The translations under genes were made by a program, and so were the position numbers. DNA of 64,000 nt, from NCBI GenBank assembly GCA_037074705.1, contig CM073590.1, forward strand, positions 177,707,246 through 177,771,245. The letters are read 5' to 3'. Below, one piece after another: positions 48,404-60,878 of the stretch; position 1 is the stretch's first letter; the number at the start of each line of letters is the position of its first letter. The notes beneath the pieces are model-generated. The model searched no databases. It was not told the origin of the DNA and was given only the letters and a program-made list of their open reading frames with translations. The stretch comes from Zhengitettix transpicula. Lineage: Eukaryota; Arthropoda; Insecta; Orthoptera; Tetrigidae.

Positions 48404-49293
48404 TGTAATTAGTTAATATAAATTATGCAAATTTATTACATCGAATGTTTTGGTTTTAAAATTTTATATTAAATTTTCACCACGTCTTATTTCTGAGATT
48501 CTTGATATCTGTAGGGTCGCTTTATCGGGCCTCAAAATAATTACAGGTACCGGAATGAATAGTTAATTTATAAAAAAAATAGAACAATATTGACGTGAAC
48601 TTATAACGTGTTTTACTTAGCTTTTCCTAACATACTACCTACAACAAAATCTGACGCTATGAAAAATTATAAAATGTTTATTTATATAATTATGTTACAT
48701 ACACAACTGGTTACAGTCCTCGTACCACTCCAATTCCTTCACTCCACAAAATTTAATTATTTTATTTTTAACAACAAAACTTATTAAGTTAGTTTTTCTT
48801 TAAAAGTGACCATAATGTGTATTAAGTTGCACACAATTTATACACTACACGTCAGTCAGAATAAACAGTTCAATCTTTCGTACATCACAGACGATCAGTT
48901 TTCTGTGGTTTATCAATAGCTAACTCAGAACTGTTTTTCTTAAATCTCGTCGTTACTAAGGAGATTCGCAAACTTTTCCATCAAACTACATTAGGTCCTT
49001 TACTTCCCTCCGCAAACAGAATCTCCACTAGCAGAGTCTTGTTGCCAAAGCGACCATCTCCCTTTGACCTCTACGTGCAGACTGATGTTGCACACACAAT
49101 TTCCAACATCACACATCGGCGCGCCCAGAGTTCGCGTTTTGTCCCTGCCGTCGATAACAATACGGACTGGAAACACTCCAATCTCTGCAGTTCTTAAGGT
49201 AGTCTCTTACTTACAGTAGACTGGCCACAATATTACGCTACTAATAGAATAATTTAGAAATTTATTTCATTAGATACATCATTGGTGATCACT

Positions 49294-49296
<3 letters not shown>
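48404..49296 (-). repeat. Repeat family L, diverged copy L9
   Basis: In minus orientation it begins TGTAGTGATCACCAATG at 49296, next to an (AT)n tract, and is taken to end at ATTACA (complement TGTAATTAG at 48404). It shares AAATCTGACG, GTTACATACACAACTGGTTACAG and TTACTAAGGAGATTCGCAAAC-type words with L2. The left boundary is approximate. Confidence 0.55.

Positions 49297-49325
<29 letters not shown>
49297..49325. repeat. (AT)n microsatellite, left part split by mariner 2
   Basis: AT repeat continuing on the far side of the mariner at 50637-50656; the two parts together were one tract before insertion. Confidence 0.95.
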
Positions 49326-49329
<4 letters not shown>

Positions 49330-50636
49330 TGTGATCAAAAAGTAAGGTGAAATTGTCATTTAAAACTCCCAGTTATTAGGAAGGCAAGTAAATTTTTTTC
49401 CCTTGGTTGGTAGGACTGTCTATAATATATGCCAAGCGTCTGTTTGTTAAAAGGTTTAATTATCTCCGAGTTACACGTGTTTTTGTAAACAACCAAAGGT
49501 GAATTTTTTGATTTTTGCAATGGGTGATTTTTGTTGAGCAAAGAACTTGCATCAAATTTTGTTTGCGGAACAAATATTCTTGTGCGGACACGTTTAAAAT
49601 GTTTCGGAAGGCATTTGGTGATCAAACTATGGCACAAAAAAACGTTTAAAAGTGGTACAACGAGTTCATAAAGGGCCGAGAACGCGTTGAAGACGAACCG
49701 CGCTCTGGACAACCATCAACGTCTACCAACGAGGGCCACGTCCAAAAAATCAAAGATTTGGTGCTTGAAAATCGTCGATGGACATTTAGAGATCTCGCTG
49801 CTGGTGTTGGAATGCCATTTGGCTCAGCCCAAACCATTTTGAAGAATGTTTTGTGTCTCAAACGCGTCAAGTCTCGATTGGTGCCAAAATCGCTCAATTT
49901 TTTGGAAAAAAAAAAAGCGTCGCGTTAATATGTGTGAAACTTTGCTGTCTATCAGACCCACTTGAAATGCATCATTACTGGAGACGAGACTTGGATTTAC
50001 GCATACGACCCTGAATTATCGACCAATCCTGCGAATATTGCGCAAAAGGTGAAGCAAGACCGAAAAGACCACGGCAAAGTTGATCGAAAACAAGGTCATG
50101 TTGACAGTTTTCTTTGATTATCGTGGTGTGGTGCACTATGAATTCCTTCCGCCGGGCCAAACTGTCAACAAAGAATATTATTTGAGCGTTATGCGTCGTT
50201 TGCGTGAAGCTATTCGTCTGATACGGCCGGAATTATGGGCGAACAACTCTTGGTTCCTTCATCACGATAATGCACCATGTCAGACTGCATTGGTTCTTCG
50301 CGACTTTTTTGCCAAAAACTCGACTCATATCGTTCCGCAACCACCGTATTCGCCTGATTTGTTTCCGTGCGACTTCTGGGTATTCAGCAAACTCAAAAGG
50401 CCAATGCGGGGACGCCGTTTTGACACGATTGAGGAGATAAAAACCGAATCGAAGAAGGTCTTGAAGGCTATACCGGAAAGAGACTATTCCGACTGTTTCG
50501 AGGACTGGAAAAAGCGTTAGAAAAAGTGCGTTTTATCGGACGGGGATTACTTTGAAGGGGATGAAATTGATTTGGAAGAATAAATACAGTATTTATATTT
50601 TATAAATAAATTCACCTTACTTTTTGTTCACAGTGG
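49326..50636 (+). mobile_element. mariner transposon copy 2 (DD34D), inactive
   Basis: A 1,311-bp element with terminal inverted repeats: the left end is TCACTGTGATCAAAAAG and the right end is the complement CTTTTTGTTCACAGTGG, differing at the first and a few inner bases. TA lies on both sides, but as the target is an (AT)n tract the duplication cannot be defined further. It is the same family as 2127-3435. Its transposase is broken, so movement now would need transposase from elsewhere. Confidence 0.95.
49520..50583 (+). pseudogene. mariner transposase pseudogene (copy 2)
   Basis: Starts with ATG at 49520. The N-terminal DNA-binding part is interrupted by an early stop and frameshifts (for example around 49533 and 49610), and a long A-run at 49910-49918 lies at another frame change. 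TGDETWIYAYDPE (first Asp) survives near 49977. The frame 50080-50520 gives a clean catalytic core of 146 residues with HHDNAPC and YSPDLFPCDFWVF, the two Asp 34 residues apart. A TAG at 50518-50520 replaces a Trp codon present in copy 1. Beyond it the C-terminus continues in frame to EGDEIDLEE and TAA at 50581-50583. The two copies have different lesions, so each died independently. Confidence 0.93.
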
Positions 50637-50656
50637 TATATATATATATATATATT
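50637..50656. repeat. (AT)n microsatellite, right part split by mariner 2
   Basis: Ten AT units immediately after the mariner right end. Confidence 0.95.
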
Positions 50657-51913
50657 ATTATTTATTGTACATCACACAATATAGTAAGTTATATTAAGTA
50701 CTTGAATTTAGTATTTATACAACTAATGCAACGTTAATCCTGCGAAGCAGACTCCGTTCATTTCACCCGATGTCATACAAAAGCTCTGATTTACTACCCA
50801 CAAATTTTTGACCTGCAGATTTCGTGCTCTGGAAAGGTATATTCACTACGCTTCCTATAATTCCGTGTTATATAACCTCTGAATAATAAATATAGAGCAT
50901 CGTGGTGAACCGCAGACTTCTTAGTGACTATAGTCTTCAACAAGATTACAACGAATGAGTTACATTTCCACTCCGACAGTTTAACGTAATAATGATCTTT
51001 CTCTTCCACACGGGGGCAGAAAATTTCTTGTTGGAGAACGTTACCTAACGCCTAGAGTTGGCGCCTCATCTCTCCCTTGTTGGCGGATTGTTATCAAAGT
51101 GGCTCTGACAGCGGAAATCACTCACGCAACACAGCCAAGTTTTGCGGCGCTTAGACAGACAGGTGGCGACAATGATTGATGGCAACCGCGTCGACTAGAT
51201 TCCACAGCCGGGAAACTTACTCCGCTCAAGATCGATACTCGAACCTGTTCGTCTTCAGACGCAGCCCGGTACAATCAGAACATGCATCTGGCTCAGTCAT
51301 AGAACGATCATGTAACGCCTCGTATAACGAGGTACAATGTTGAATGCCTTTAAATATTATACCGAGTTTTCGTTGTGTATTTCTAATCACTTGAACGATC
51401 CGAAAAGCAATGCTTGGGTCGCCAATGGCGTGGTTGAATGCAAGTAGCCAAAAATTGATGGGGCAGATATTAACAGTTGAAAGTTACGAAGTTGGGGAAC
51501 AGAGTCGTTATACACATATGTGTGGTAGATTCCGAAACAGTGGCTGGTCAATGTCCGTCGTGAGTGAACTAATTTGATCTATATAATTTTAAGTTGTCTG
51601 CGAAGCTCCTTGGATAGCAAAAATAGTTGGAACAGTTTTGAGAGCGGAAAATCAAATGAGCGGATAAGAAACATAAGTTGTGCGTTGGAGACTGAATATA
51701 GTTAAAATTTGAAAGGCGAAAGTTACAGAATGTAGTGTGGAAGATATAAAGACGTAGGAACACGAATAGTACATACTACAAGTGTATGGATATGATGTAA
51801 AAGCAGAGTAAGAGTTGATTTTAGTGATACTGGGGTATAGCGACGTTGAAAGTGAAAGTAGGAGTATATTTAGCGAGAAATATTCAATACAACGAGACGG
51901 CTTTTGAGAAACA
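50657..51913. other. Non-coding DNA
   Basis: No gene recognised. 50980-51340 is GC-richer, with GACAGGTGGCGACAATG (resembling a CTCF-type core) and CGCCTCGTATAACGAGG. No domain is found in its frames. Confidence 0.4.
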
Positions 51914-51933
51914 GGGGGGGGGGGGAGGGGGGG
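51914..51933 (+). repeat. Poly-G tract
   Basis: Twelve G, one A, seven G. It is strikingly isolated in AT-rich DNA and could form G-quadruplex structure. Confidence 0.97.
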
Positions 51934-54084
51934 ACGGTAAACAGAGGAACAGACACGCAGATTCTCCTGTAAGTGTTACAGGTAAGCAAATAAAATTTAA
52001 CTACATAAACACTGTCACAGAAATTCGTTTATATATCCGCAAAAGTTTTGCCAAATAACTTATTTAACGAAAATTTAAAATGAAGGAAAGAAATCAATAT
52101 TTTTAAATTGTTTAAGAAAAAGTTATATTTTTTTGTACTTCCAAGTTTTAATTATTAATTAAATATGTGATATTATATTTCATTAATAATTAAAATATCT
52201 ATATAAAATATTAATATAATAAACTATAAGAGTTTATAATTTTGAAATAAAAAACTCCCGAGCAATAGAGTTGACATAAATGTCGCTCAACGCACGACGA
52301 ATTTCAAATATTAATAATTTATAACAAGTAAACCTCACAAGTAATTTCTTTTTACTCACGTCACCTAAAAAACTGGTAATCGGACGAAAACATGAACTAT
52401 TCCGATGACTAATAATTAATTAAATAGGAATAATGTGTTTTAGAAAAATAAAGTGAATGAAGAGAAACGAAACAAGAGTTGCGAATAATTCTGCAGCAAA
52501 ACCTAGTTTTTTTTAACAGACAGGAGAGTTTTTTTAACAGTTTATAATGAATTTTTCTCAAGATTTTTTTAAATTTATCGTAGTGGCAATACATTTCTCG
52601 TTGAATAAAATCTTTGAATTAAAATAGAGTGCATTTAAATAATAAACAAGTATTAAATTAGTTTTTAAACATTTGCATCAATTGATTTTTTTATATTTTT
52701 ATGAATTCAATAACAATACAAAATTAACATTGAAAATTTATATTATACTTTTTTAATTCTCACCCTTATAATATAGACTATAAAAATCTAGAAGATAATT
52801 TTTTTATAAATTCTAGTCGGTAAGTATATATTTTAAAGCTTTTAAGATGAAAATTAATAGGTAGTCTTTTAAGTTTTAATGGTAGGCACACTTAACCTTC
52901 ATAAGTAAGGTTTCAAAGGGGAAGCCCTGTTGTCAGGATTTAATAAACATTTCATCATCGTTTACGTTTGCTCGATTCGGTGCTTTGTGGCGACAGGAAA
53001 AACGTATGAAAACTACTGACCAAACTTCCTAACAGGTGCAAGGTATCGTTGCTCTGGTTTCAATACTTTAACGTACAGTTCCTTCTACTAGTTTCACTGA
53101 TGCCAATATTTTGTTCACTGTAACTAATAGTCTTGAGACTAACCACAGAATCCAATTTTCACTCGAATGTTCTCGCCGATAATTTCCTACTCATCCGTGG
53201 AGAGAGAAGCTAAATAATTAATACTTTACTAGAATTATATATCATTCTCTGTAAAAAAAAAATTAAAGAAACCATTTGATTCTGATTTATTAAATAGTTT
53301 ACCTAATTGTATCAAATAAATTTATAGATTCAAGAAAACTTCAAAGGTGTTATTTGGATAATGTTATTGTTCTTAATTTGTGTAGTGAATTGGGGAACTT
53401 TTATAAACAAGATTCCAATTCGGCAAACTCACCTAATCCAAAAGCAGCAGCATTTATGTTTTTTATTGTTCAAATACATGAAAACAATTGTATTGTACTA
53501 ATAAAGTAGCTGTTGATAGTAAAACAAGCGAAAAATTTTAATCGGTAATTTAATGTTGAGCGGGTGAATGTGATTCGGTTGAAGTAAGATAAATAGTGTC
53601 CAATAGTCTCTATTCCCAGACTCTATAAATTAAATACCAGCTCAAAAATATAATACAATCGTCCGCATTTCCTCTCGCACAAACGCATACATACATTAAC
53701 AGAAAACAACAAAATATATTCCATTCAATGAACTGATTTTATAGAGAAAGTCCATTTGCCAGTCGTATAAACAAACCGATTGGAATAAAAATTTTAAATT
53801 ATCTGGCAAATTAAACAATCAAATGGCTTCATAATATTGACGTACAGATTAGTGTGTATTGTGTTGCCATTTGGCGTCCAAGTGGATTCGTGTGTATACT
53901 GCACGAAGAATAAAATTTAGACCGACTGTGAGCTCTGATTCAATGATGGAAGAAGTCACGTTGGAGTAAAAATTTTATGTTATGCAGTTGTTCTAATTTG
54001 TTAAATATAATTTACAATTATCTGCGTTTTTACGCAATCTTTTGACTTCGTTGATTTGTTTATGCGATGCGTCGTTCTTCCGCT
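51934..54084. other. AT-rich non-coding DNA
   Basis: Nothing recognised; 52070-52900 is especially AT-rich. Confidence 0.45.
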
Positions 54085-54185
54085 CTTGCGATTTTGAATC
54101 ATCATATTGAAAGCAACAAGGAATATCTACAGAAAATATGTGAGGTATTTATTTTATCACTTAATTTTGTCTGTTAATTGGATAC
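54085..54185 (+). repeat. Dispersed repeat Q, copy 3
   Basis: GCTCTTGCGATTTTGAATCA, GAAAGCAACAAGGAATATC, then GTATTTATTTTATCACTT. Same order as the right arm at 31780-31870. Confidence 0.5.
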
Positions 54186-54390
54186 TTCTTTTTCTAATTA
54201 GCGTACATCTAACCCTGACTTTTTAAACTTTCAATAAAACAAGGTATTTATTAAGTCAATAAGTAAAGAACTACACTTCCTTGAGAAAGAATTTTATTTA
54301 CTTTAATATATGGTCGTTATTTGGTTGTGGTTGACATTTAAAATTCCAAGACAGAAACGGATCAGAAGTAAGTATAGATCGCCAAAGTCG

Positions 54391-54710
54391 TGCCAAGATA
54401 AGATGCGCAGTGGCTCAGTGTCCTGTAATTGTAGTGGTGATTGTCCGGAGCACAGTTTAACACGAACCTTGGTTACGGCGACTTCGTAGTGAAAAAATTT
54501 TGCCGAAAAAATTGACACATGAATATATTTTGTGTTCAGTTCAGGATATGCTGTGACCTTACCGCTGTCTGTGTAATCCGTTCTTCAGAATATATTAATT
54601 TTTTTAAGAATGGTAGTTTGCGTAGTTCCAGTTTCTCCACAAGATGGAACTCCCAACAAAGCACCCTTGCAGCTTCTCCCTTCGTCTCCTGCGCACTTGA
54701 CACGACTTCC
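54391..54710. repeat. Dispersed repeat P, copy 2
   Basis: Collinear with 39308-39655 (GTTACGGCGACTTCGTAGTG, CAGGATATGCTGTGACC, TTTAAGAATGGTAGTTTGCG). It lacks the insert present in copy 1. Overlapping short frames in it are not a gene. Confidence 0.75.
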
Positions 54711-54974
54711 TATATCTCACGACCTGTACCAAATTTTCACGAAACTTGTCATGAAAACTCATAAATTGTTAAACGACGTTGAAGAAGAACACCATCCCAG
54801 AAAACGGTAGCAACTATATCACGGACTGAAAATAAAAAAAATGTCTCTACTAAACTTTTTATATTATTATTACATAAAAAAACTGACCAAATTAAATAAA
54901 AAAATTCATGCAATGATTCTGAAAACCTTTGTGTTTGCATTCGTAGCTTTTATTATTTTCAACGCGTAATCCCA

Positions 54975-55050
54975 GCAACAAGGTTTTCAGACAGGTTTTG
55001 TGGTATTTATGTTAACAGTTTTTGTGTGTTTATTGGCTAATTAATTAATA
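54975..55050 (+). repeat. Possible fragment of repeat Q
   Basis: CAAGGTTTTCAGACAGGTTTTGTGGTATTTATG followed by TTTGTGTGTTTATTGGCTAA parallels the end of Q. Only weak similarity. Confidence 0.3.
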
Positions 55051-55779
55051 ATATATTTATATCACCGGCTGTTTTAATTATGCATAATCGGAGTAATAAA
55101 TAAACTGTAATTGTTCTAAAAAATTAGCCTTATTTTATATAAATAAAAATATAGGAGTAAATCCAATATTTATTCAAAATAAATTTAAAATATATATTTC
55201 ACTATATATTTTTTCTCTTAAAATTTCAATTCAGATGAACACTTGTTTATTCTTTTATATTTTTTACTATTGTGTTACATTGTTTGTTCATGGCCGCATA
55301 ATTTTGAGTTTTATTTACGTAACGCAGCCAGTTGGCGATTTCAGAAATCCAATAACTTTTAAAGCTGTTCAACTAGTAATTGTAGTGCGGGATATTTATG
55401 CAACCGTTGTTGCATAAGTTTTCGTCCGTCCTTGTTCTATTATCTTGTTCAGAAATGATCGATTTGAAGCACTGTTTTATGTTTAGGTAAAATTTGAAAA
55501 CGTTGCTGCACAATTTCCACTATCTTAAGTAAAGTTTGTTTAAAGGCTATTGAAATAATTTCCATAATTTTAAGTGATTCTTTTCTACTGTCTAGGCATT
55601 GACTACCATTATTGTCATGTTTCATCTGTGTTTTTGCTGAAATTTGTGACGTAGCATTTTCCACTTGGTAGTTTTGATATCAGCGAACAAATCACAAATA
55701 CGGCAATATTACACTGGGTACATTCTAACCTAATAAATAAAACAAAGTGTTTCTATATAGATTTGTTTGTGTGTATGTT
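55051..55779. other. AT-rich non-coding DNA
   Basis: Nothing recognised except a perfect 10-bp inverted word (AGATTTGTTT/AAACAAATCT) at 55760-55794 leading into repeat H. Confidence 0.4.
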
Positions 55780-56260
55780 TCTTAAACAAATCTGCACCGG
55801 TGGAGCAAATTTCACCAAATTTCGTACACGTGTTCTTTGCGACGAGGGAACAAACACTGTCGGGGTGAAACACATCTACGAACACCAGGAGCGGGGGTGG
55901 AGGAGGTTAAATATTTCATACATGCTAAAAAAGACCGATATTAGAGCCGGATAAATATTTTTCTGTGTCAAAGAGATTCATAGTGTTTCTATCGATGTGA
56001 TATGCATATAATTTCAACCCCTAACAGCATGGGAAAGGAGCACCCTTACGGGTGCGGGTTGAGATGCTTTACAGAAAAATAACGCGAATACAACCAATAT
56101 TTGAGTCAAATCCAAGATTATGGATGTCACTGACATTCCATTCGCCATTTCACCCCTAGGTACGGGGGTGTAATTTTTCAAACATATTAAATGGTCTATA
56201 TTTGCGTGGAATAATTGTCAGTGTTAATGACGTTGATAGCTTTTATACCGACGTTGTTTG
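55780..56260 (+). repeat. Dispersed repeat H, copy 2
   Basis: Matches copy 1 through AATAAATATTTTTCTGTGTC, GGAGCACCCTTACGGGTG, TGAGTCAAATCC and TATATTTGCGTGGAATAA. It lacks the CGGGCAACGCCGG end. The GGAGCACCC/GGGTG segment is palindromic in part. Confidence 0.5.
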
Positions 56261-57692
56261 TAAAATATTAAGCCCTTTCGGCATGAGAGACGAGCATGTA
56301 TAAATAACGTCGTTTCGTTAGGTGAAAAATATATTTTGTGTTGGAAATTTTACAACTTTATGTTGTTCAGTTAAAAAAAATACCAAACTATAATGAATCC
56401 CGTCGATATAAACCCGATCTATACACATTATCACTTCCTGTTTATTCATAAAACAATTCATTATCAAATAAATATTAGGAATTTGCGGTTGTTAATTTAT
56501 GAGAACGTCGTCGTCAGCGTTCCACAAAATTGTTCTGCAAATTAAATAAAACGTAATGGTTGGTCAATGGTAAATTTTCTGTTCGTAAGTAGTTTTAAAA
56601 CGGCATATATATGTACCGTAAATATCAATATTATCTATTATATCAATAGTTATTGATAATTGACGATTGAAAACTATTAATAGTCGATAGATTCTCTTGA
56701 TTGCGAACTGAACTGAAATATTGAGGACCTGTGTGAGGATGCTTGCGCAGTGGTGTATTATTCAGGGGGCTATCGTGGCCAGGTATTTACTTAGTGCTGT
56801 AACAAAGTTTCGGTCGTTTTCTGAAGTGGCCGCGGACAAGTGTCCAGCCATTACCGGAGGCCGCCAATCAAGCCGAATTCCTCCTGCAAGAACTCCGCTC
56901 GCTCCAATTTCCTCCAACAGATTAGCTTCATTGTGACGCCTCATAAAACACGGCCTGCTGAATATAGAAAGCCAATTTCAAACAAATGACCACTCCAGTT
57001 TTAATATCCTTGTTTGGAAGTTTGAATTTCCTTGTTTGGCAGACCGTCACAAAACACTAATTTCTACTCACGGCTTTATTGAGAGTAATTTTAAGTTTCC
57101 ACGTCAATGATTGTGGAAACGACTCTGATGATAATTTTTATTTTAAATCCAGTCAACAAGAGAACTTTGCAACTAAAACACTCGAATAAATGTTCGGAGG
57201 ATAGTGACACTCATCGTTTTAAATTCCATTGAGGAACGCATAACATTTGCTTGTTTAAACTACAGGTAATTGTCACACATCGTAGTATATGAACAGAATA
57301 AATGAATTTTTTATTTGTTGACAAATCGATTAAACTTTCTGTTGGATAAAAATAATAATAACGTAATTTAAATGTACAATTTTTTCCTGTAGTAGGAAAA
57401 CAATTTATAACGATCTTTTTAACTTCCATATTGCGGATTATATGAAACAGAAAAGTTTTGAAGTGAGTAAATATTGAAACGAATAACATTTACAATTCAC
57501 CTAAGCAGATTGCCTTCAGTCAAGTAGTCCGTCTTCCTGCATGCTGCCACTCTTGCTCCATAAAAACATAAACATAAACTTTTGTTCCTGTTTCCCTACG
57601 AAGTGTCACTCACTGTAAGTGAGAGCAAAAAATTGGTAACATGTCAACATATCTAACAAGAAAAACACCACCGAGTCTTTTACGCTAGCTTT
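56261..57692. other. Non-coding DNA with a high-complexity block at 56690-56990
   Basis: The block (GGCTATCGTGGCCAGG, CCATTACCGGAGGCCGCCAATCAAG) is balanced and complex; both strands have a 60-70 codon open frame without a motif. No gene recognised elsewhere. Confidence 0.4.
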
Positions 57693-57700
57693 ATATATAT
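57693..57700. repeat. Short (AT)n left of L4
   Basis: Four AT units just before TGTAGTAATTGG. Confidence 0.8.
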
Positions 57701-58630
57701 TGTAGTAATTGGTAATTAAGGCATTGTTCTAATTGAAAAGTTGAATTGTAGAGGACTCATTATTAGTGGATATAGAGCGGACGCCGCAACAAACCGGCAA
57801 GGCAAAGAAAGCATTGTTGATCGGTCGAGAGGGTTTTTACACGCTCAAAATTTGCGAGACGAACAATAGTCAGTCGGGCAGCGGACAGCGAATAGATCAG
57901 ACGAAAAGTTTTGCAGTCGCCAGTCAGAACGAAAGAATGTGGTCCAGTCACAAACATGCTTTCAAATATTAAAAAGTAAAGCAATATTCAGTCGGGAAGG
58001 AGACAGAGCAACTAGTGTGTATTCGGTGGTCGAGCGTAGATTCATCATGCTGGCCATAGACAAACCAATGAAGTCCATTTCCAACTAAAGTCACGAGATC
58101 TACAAATACAGGTTGCAGAAAAGCATCGAGAACCAACCAATTTGTGTTAAACCAACTAACAAACAACGCCAATTAGAGCCTGTGAACATTTAGAGTCTGT
58201 GAGTACTTAGAATCAGTGATGTCCCCAAAATTGTGCACGAAAAGCTAAAAAGAGACCTGGGCGGCCGTAAGTAGAGAAAAACTTTAAAATCATTTATAAA
58301 CCGTGTTTAAAAGATAAAAGTTATGTAATTATCGATGAAATGAGTTCCTTAATTCTTGATAAAATTAAAATTGTTTAAATTCAATCTTTAGTATTATTTC
58401 TTCCGCAACAAATTTCGTCTATGTTCAGACGCATTGATTTCCATAAAAAGTAAATGTAATTTTGATTATATAAATTCTGCCATTTATCAAACCCAGTTCA
58501 AGACCCTGAGATCCCAAATATTTTGTGTAGCTTATACTTGTTTTAAAATTGTTAATAAATTTATTTAATAGTTTACACTTAAGTTCTTTCATTTAGAAAC
58601 GCCACATTCTTAGTATATTTAATTATTACA
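57701..58630 (+). repeat. Repeat family L, copy L4
   Basis: 930 bp, beginning TGTAGTAATTGGTAATTAAG and ending TTTAATTATTACA. Closely similar to L1 from end to end, with a deletion in the middle (one instead of several AACAGTTGGGCA-type units). Flanked by AT dinucleotides. Non-coding; the small frames in it differ from those of L1. Confidence 0.88.
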
Positions 58631-58636
58631 ATATAT

Positions 58637-59722
58637 TGTAATAATCAAAGAGTAGGCTATAATTAATTTAAAGAACTTGCCCCACGTTGTGGTGACATTT
58701 AATGTAATAATCAATTAAATAGGGTTAATTAAATTAAAATGAATATCAAAAGAATTAACAAACAAAATAATTTATTATCAATTTGTGGCTTCCAAAAATT
58801 ACAAACAATTACAATCAAAATTTAATATCTCTAATCTCAGGGCCTCCACTGGGTTTGATAATTAACAGAGTAAATGATTTAATGATCTGATTAACAATTC
58901 AGTTTAAAATTTACCTAAAGAAACTATAAGTCGATAAATGAAAGAAGGCTAAATGAAAAGCGAACGAAATGAAAGATGAAAGAAATGAAAGATGAACGAA
59001 ATCTGACTTTTTCGTTTTAGTTATTTTTCACAAATATTATTATCAAAGATTTGTTACTCACATATTGTTCGACTGGTACCAGCATTCTTTTGTAGCTTCA
59101 AAAGTACACTACATTGCAAGTTTTATTACACTGATTATAAATTTCCTCACATATTCTACACATATGAAGTCGAAATGCAATTACTCAGCGCCCAGGAAAA
59201 TCGGATGATCCTCTCGTAATTGGTCAGCCATCGGATGTCGTTTTCATCTCAAAGCGAAATTGTTCAAGTTCTTTATAATGAAGCAACACTTGCTTCATCG
59301 TTGGTTAGATGTTAGAACATCTCTCTGTCCAACTAACTGCTTACTTACAGGAACTCACGATTTGCAGATTTTAGTCTTTTACTGATTTATTTATCAACTT
59401 GGATTGCAACTGCTATGTATCTCGGTGAATATTTGTTTTTAATGTCTTTCCTCTCGTGGCTGATCGTAGACTTCGACTAACTTTTACAATGTCTCTCTTC
59501 TGGTGGCTAATCGTAGACGTCGACTTTTATCTTTCGCTCCTCGCTGTAGACTGCAAACTAATTATACTTTTGCGCGCGTAATCGCCATTGCGACTCCTCA
59601 ACAAAGAAACCGAACTCGCCGCTCATTGTTGCTTTCCTCGCTCATGCCGCTTACAATTAATTTATTCGCTAACAATTTAAATTATTTAAAAACAATTAAT
59701 GGCTTAATTAATTGGCATTACA
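58637..59722 (-). repeat. Repeat family L, copy L5
   Basis: In minus orientation: begins TGTAATGCCAATTAATTA at 59722 next to (AT)9 and runs to TTGATTATTACA at 58703. It then continues TTAAA + TGTCACCACAACGTGGGGC (58698-58680) and AAGTTCTTTAAATTAATT to a second TTGATTATTACA at 58637. The GTGGGGC motif resembles the primer-binding site for tRNA-Lys used by many LTR elements (TGGCGCCCAACGTGGGGC) with a few differences. It is separated from L4 only by ATATAT. Confidence 0.82.
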
Positions 59723-59740
59723 ATATATATATATATATAT
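59723..59740. repeat. (AT)9 right of L5
   Basis: Nine AT units between the L5 end and CGATCCCC. Confidence 0.95.
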
Positions 59741-60878
59741 CGATCCCCTACCTGTGAAAACATCAACCCCTTTACCCTCGTGATCTAGACGGTAATGTCG
59801 TTTTTGATCAACTTTCCGAGAAATTCGAAACTTTGACTTTCTGCCGGTCAATAAAGCCTTTGATTATTAAATATTACCATTATTTTTGTGTATTTACGAT
59901 GCTGGATCGTTCCTACCACAGACCTAATGAGAGAAAGCAAGCTCCTGGTCAACAGAAATTTTATGGGCTGGAACATATGTTTTTCATTGTAACTACCAGA
60001 TCCTTCAATTGACGGCAATCACATGAATTCAGCTGTCAGGCTGAGAAGTTTGGAGGAGAATCATTCGTAAGCTAGGAGTGAGACAGTGCTTCAGACGTAG
60101 AGGGCAGGATAATTTTTGGTACCATCTCGACAGACTAGCAGATACACAAAATTAATCTCAGAATATTTCTGTATATTCGGTCAGCTTCAAAAGTTTCTCC
60201 AGCCTTCGTCGCGTTTTGAGGGTGGATTTAGAATTATACGATTAACTCGAGAGTAATCACATTTCCAACCTGGAAATTGCAGGAAATTAATATTTCAGCA
60301 GTTGAAATTTTGTTGGACAAATGTTTCTATAAATTTTTTCTTATTAAAACCCCTCTTTCAACTTTAGTAACGACGAACATGAAAAATTAATTTTTTTACA
60401 TATATTTGGTTTTTTTCCGAACGACTCCTCAAATACAGTTCAAAACTTTGCTTTTAGATGTCTTTCCTAAATAGTACTCGCAAAATTTTTCTATCGCCTT
60501 ACAGAAGATTGAAAAATACAAAAACTTCCTAATCAAATATACGGAGTTTCTCCGATACGAAAATATACATCCTTAGCAGGATTCAGGAGAACAGACCTGG
60601 ACGACCGCGGAAATTATCCTGGCTCAGATTAGGTTACTTAATTAATTTTATTTTTTGTTATTTATGTCGGATAAAATATTTAATGATTGTGTAATAATAA
60701 TTATATTAATTTATTACCTTTTCTATACTTCTTACGATTAATCCTATTTCATAGGACCATAATGTAATGATTAAATTTAATCGAATTATAACAATTATTA
60801 AACAAAAAACAAATAAAATGTCTGTTTTTGTTTGTTGCGACTTATTGCCTATATTGGAAATTTTAATATAATATATAT
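59741..60878. other. AT-rich non-coding DNA
   Basis: Nothing recognised. Confidence 0.45.
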
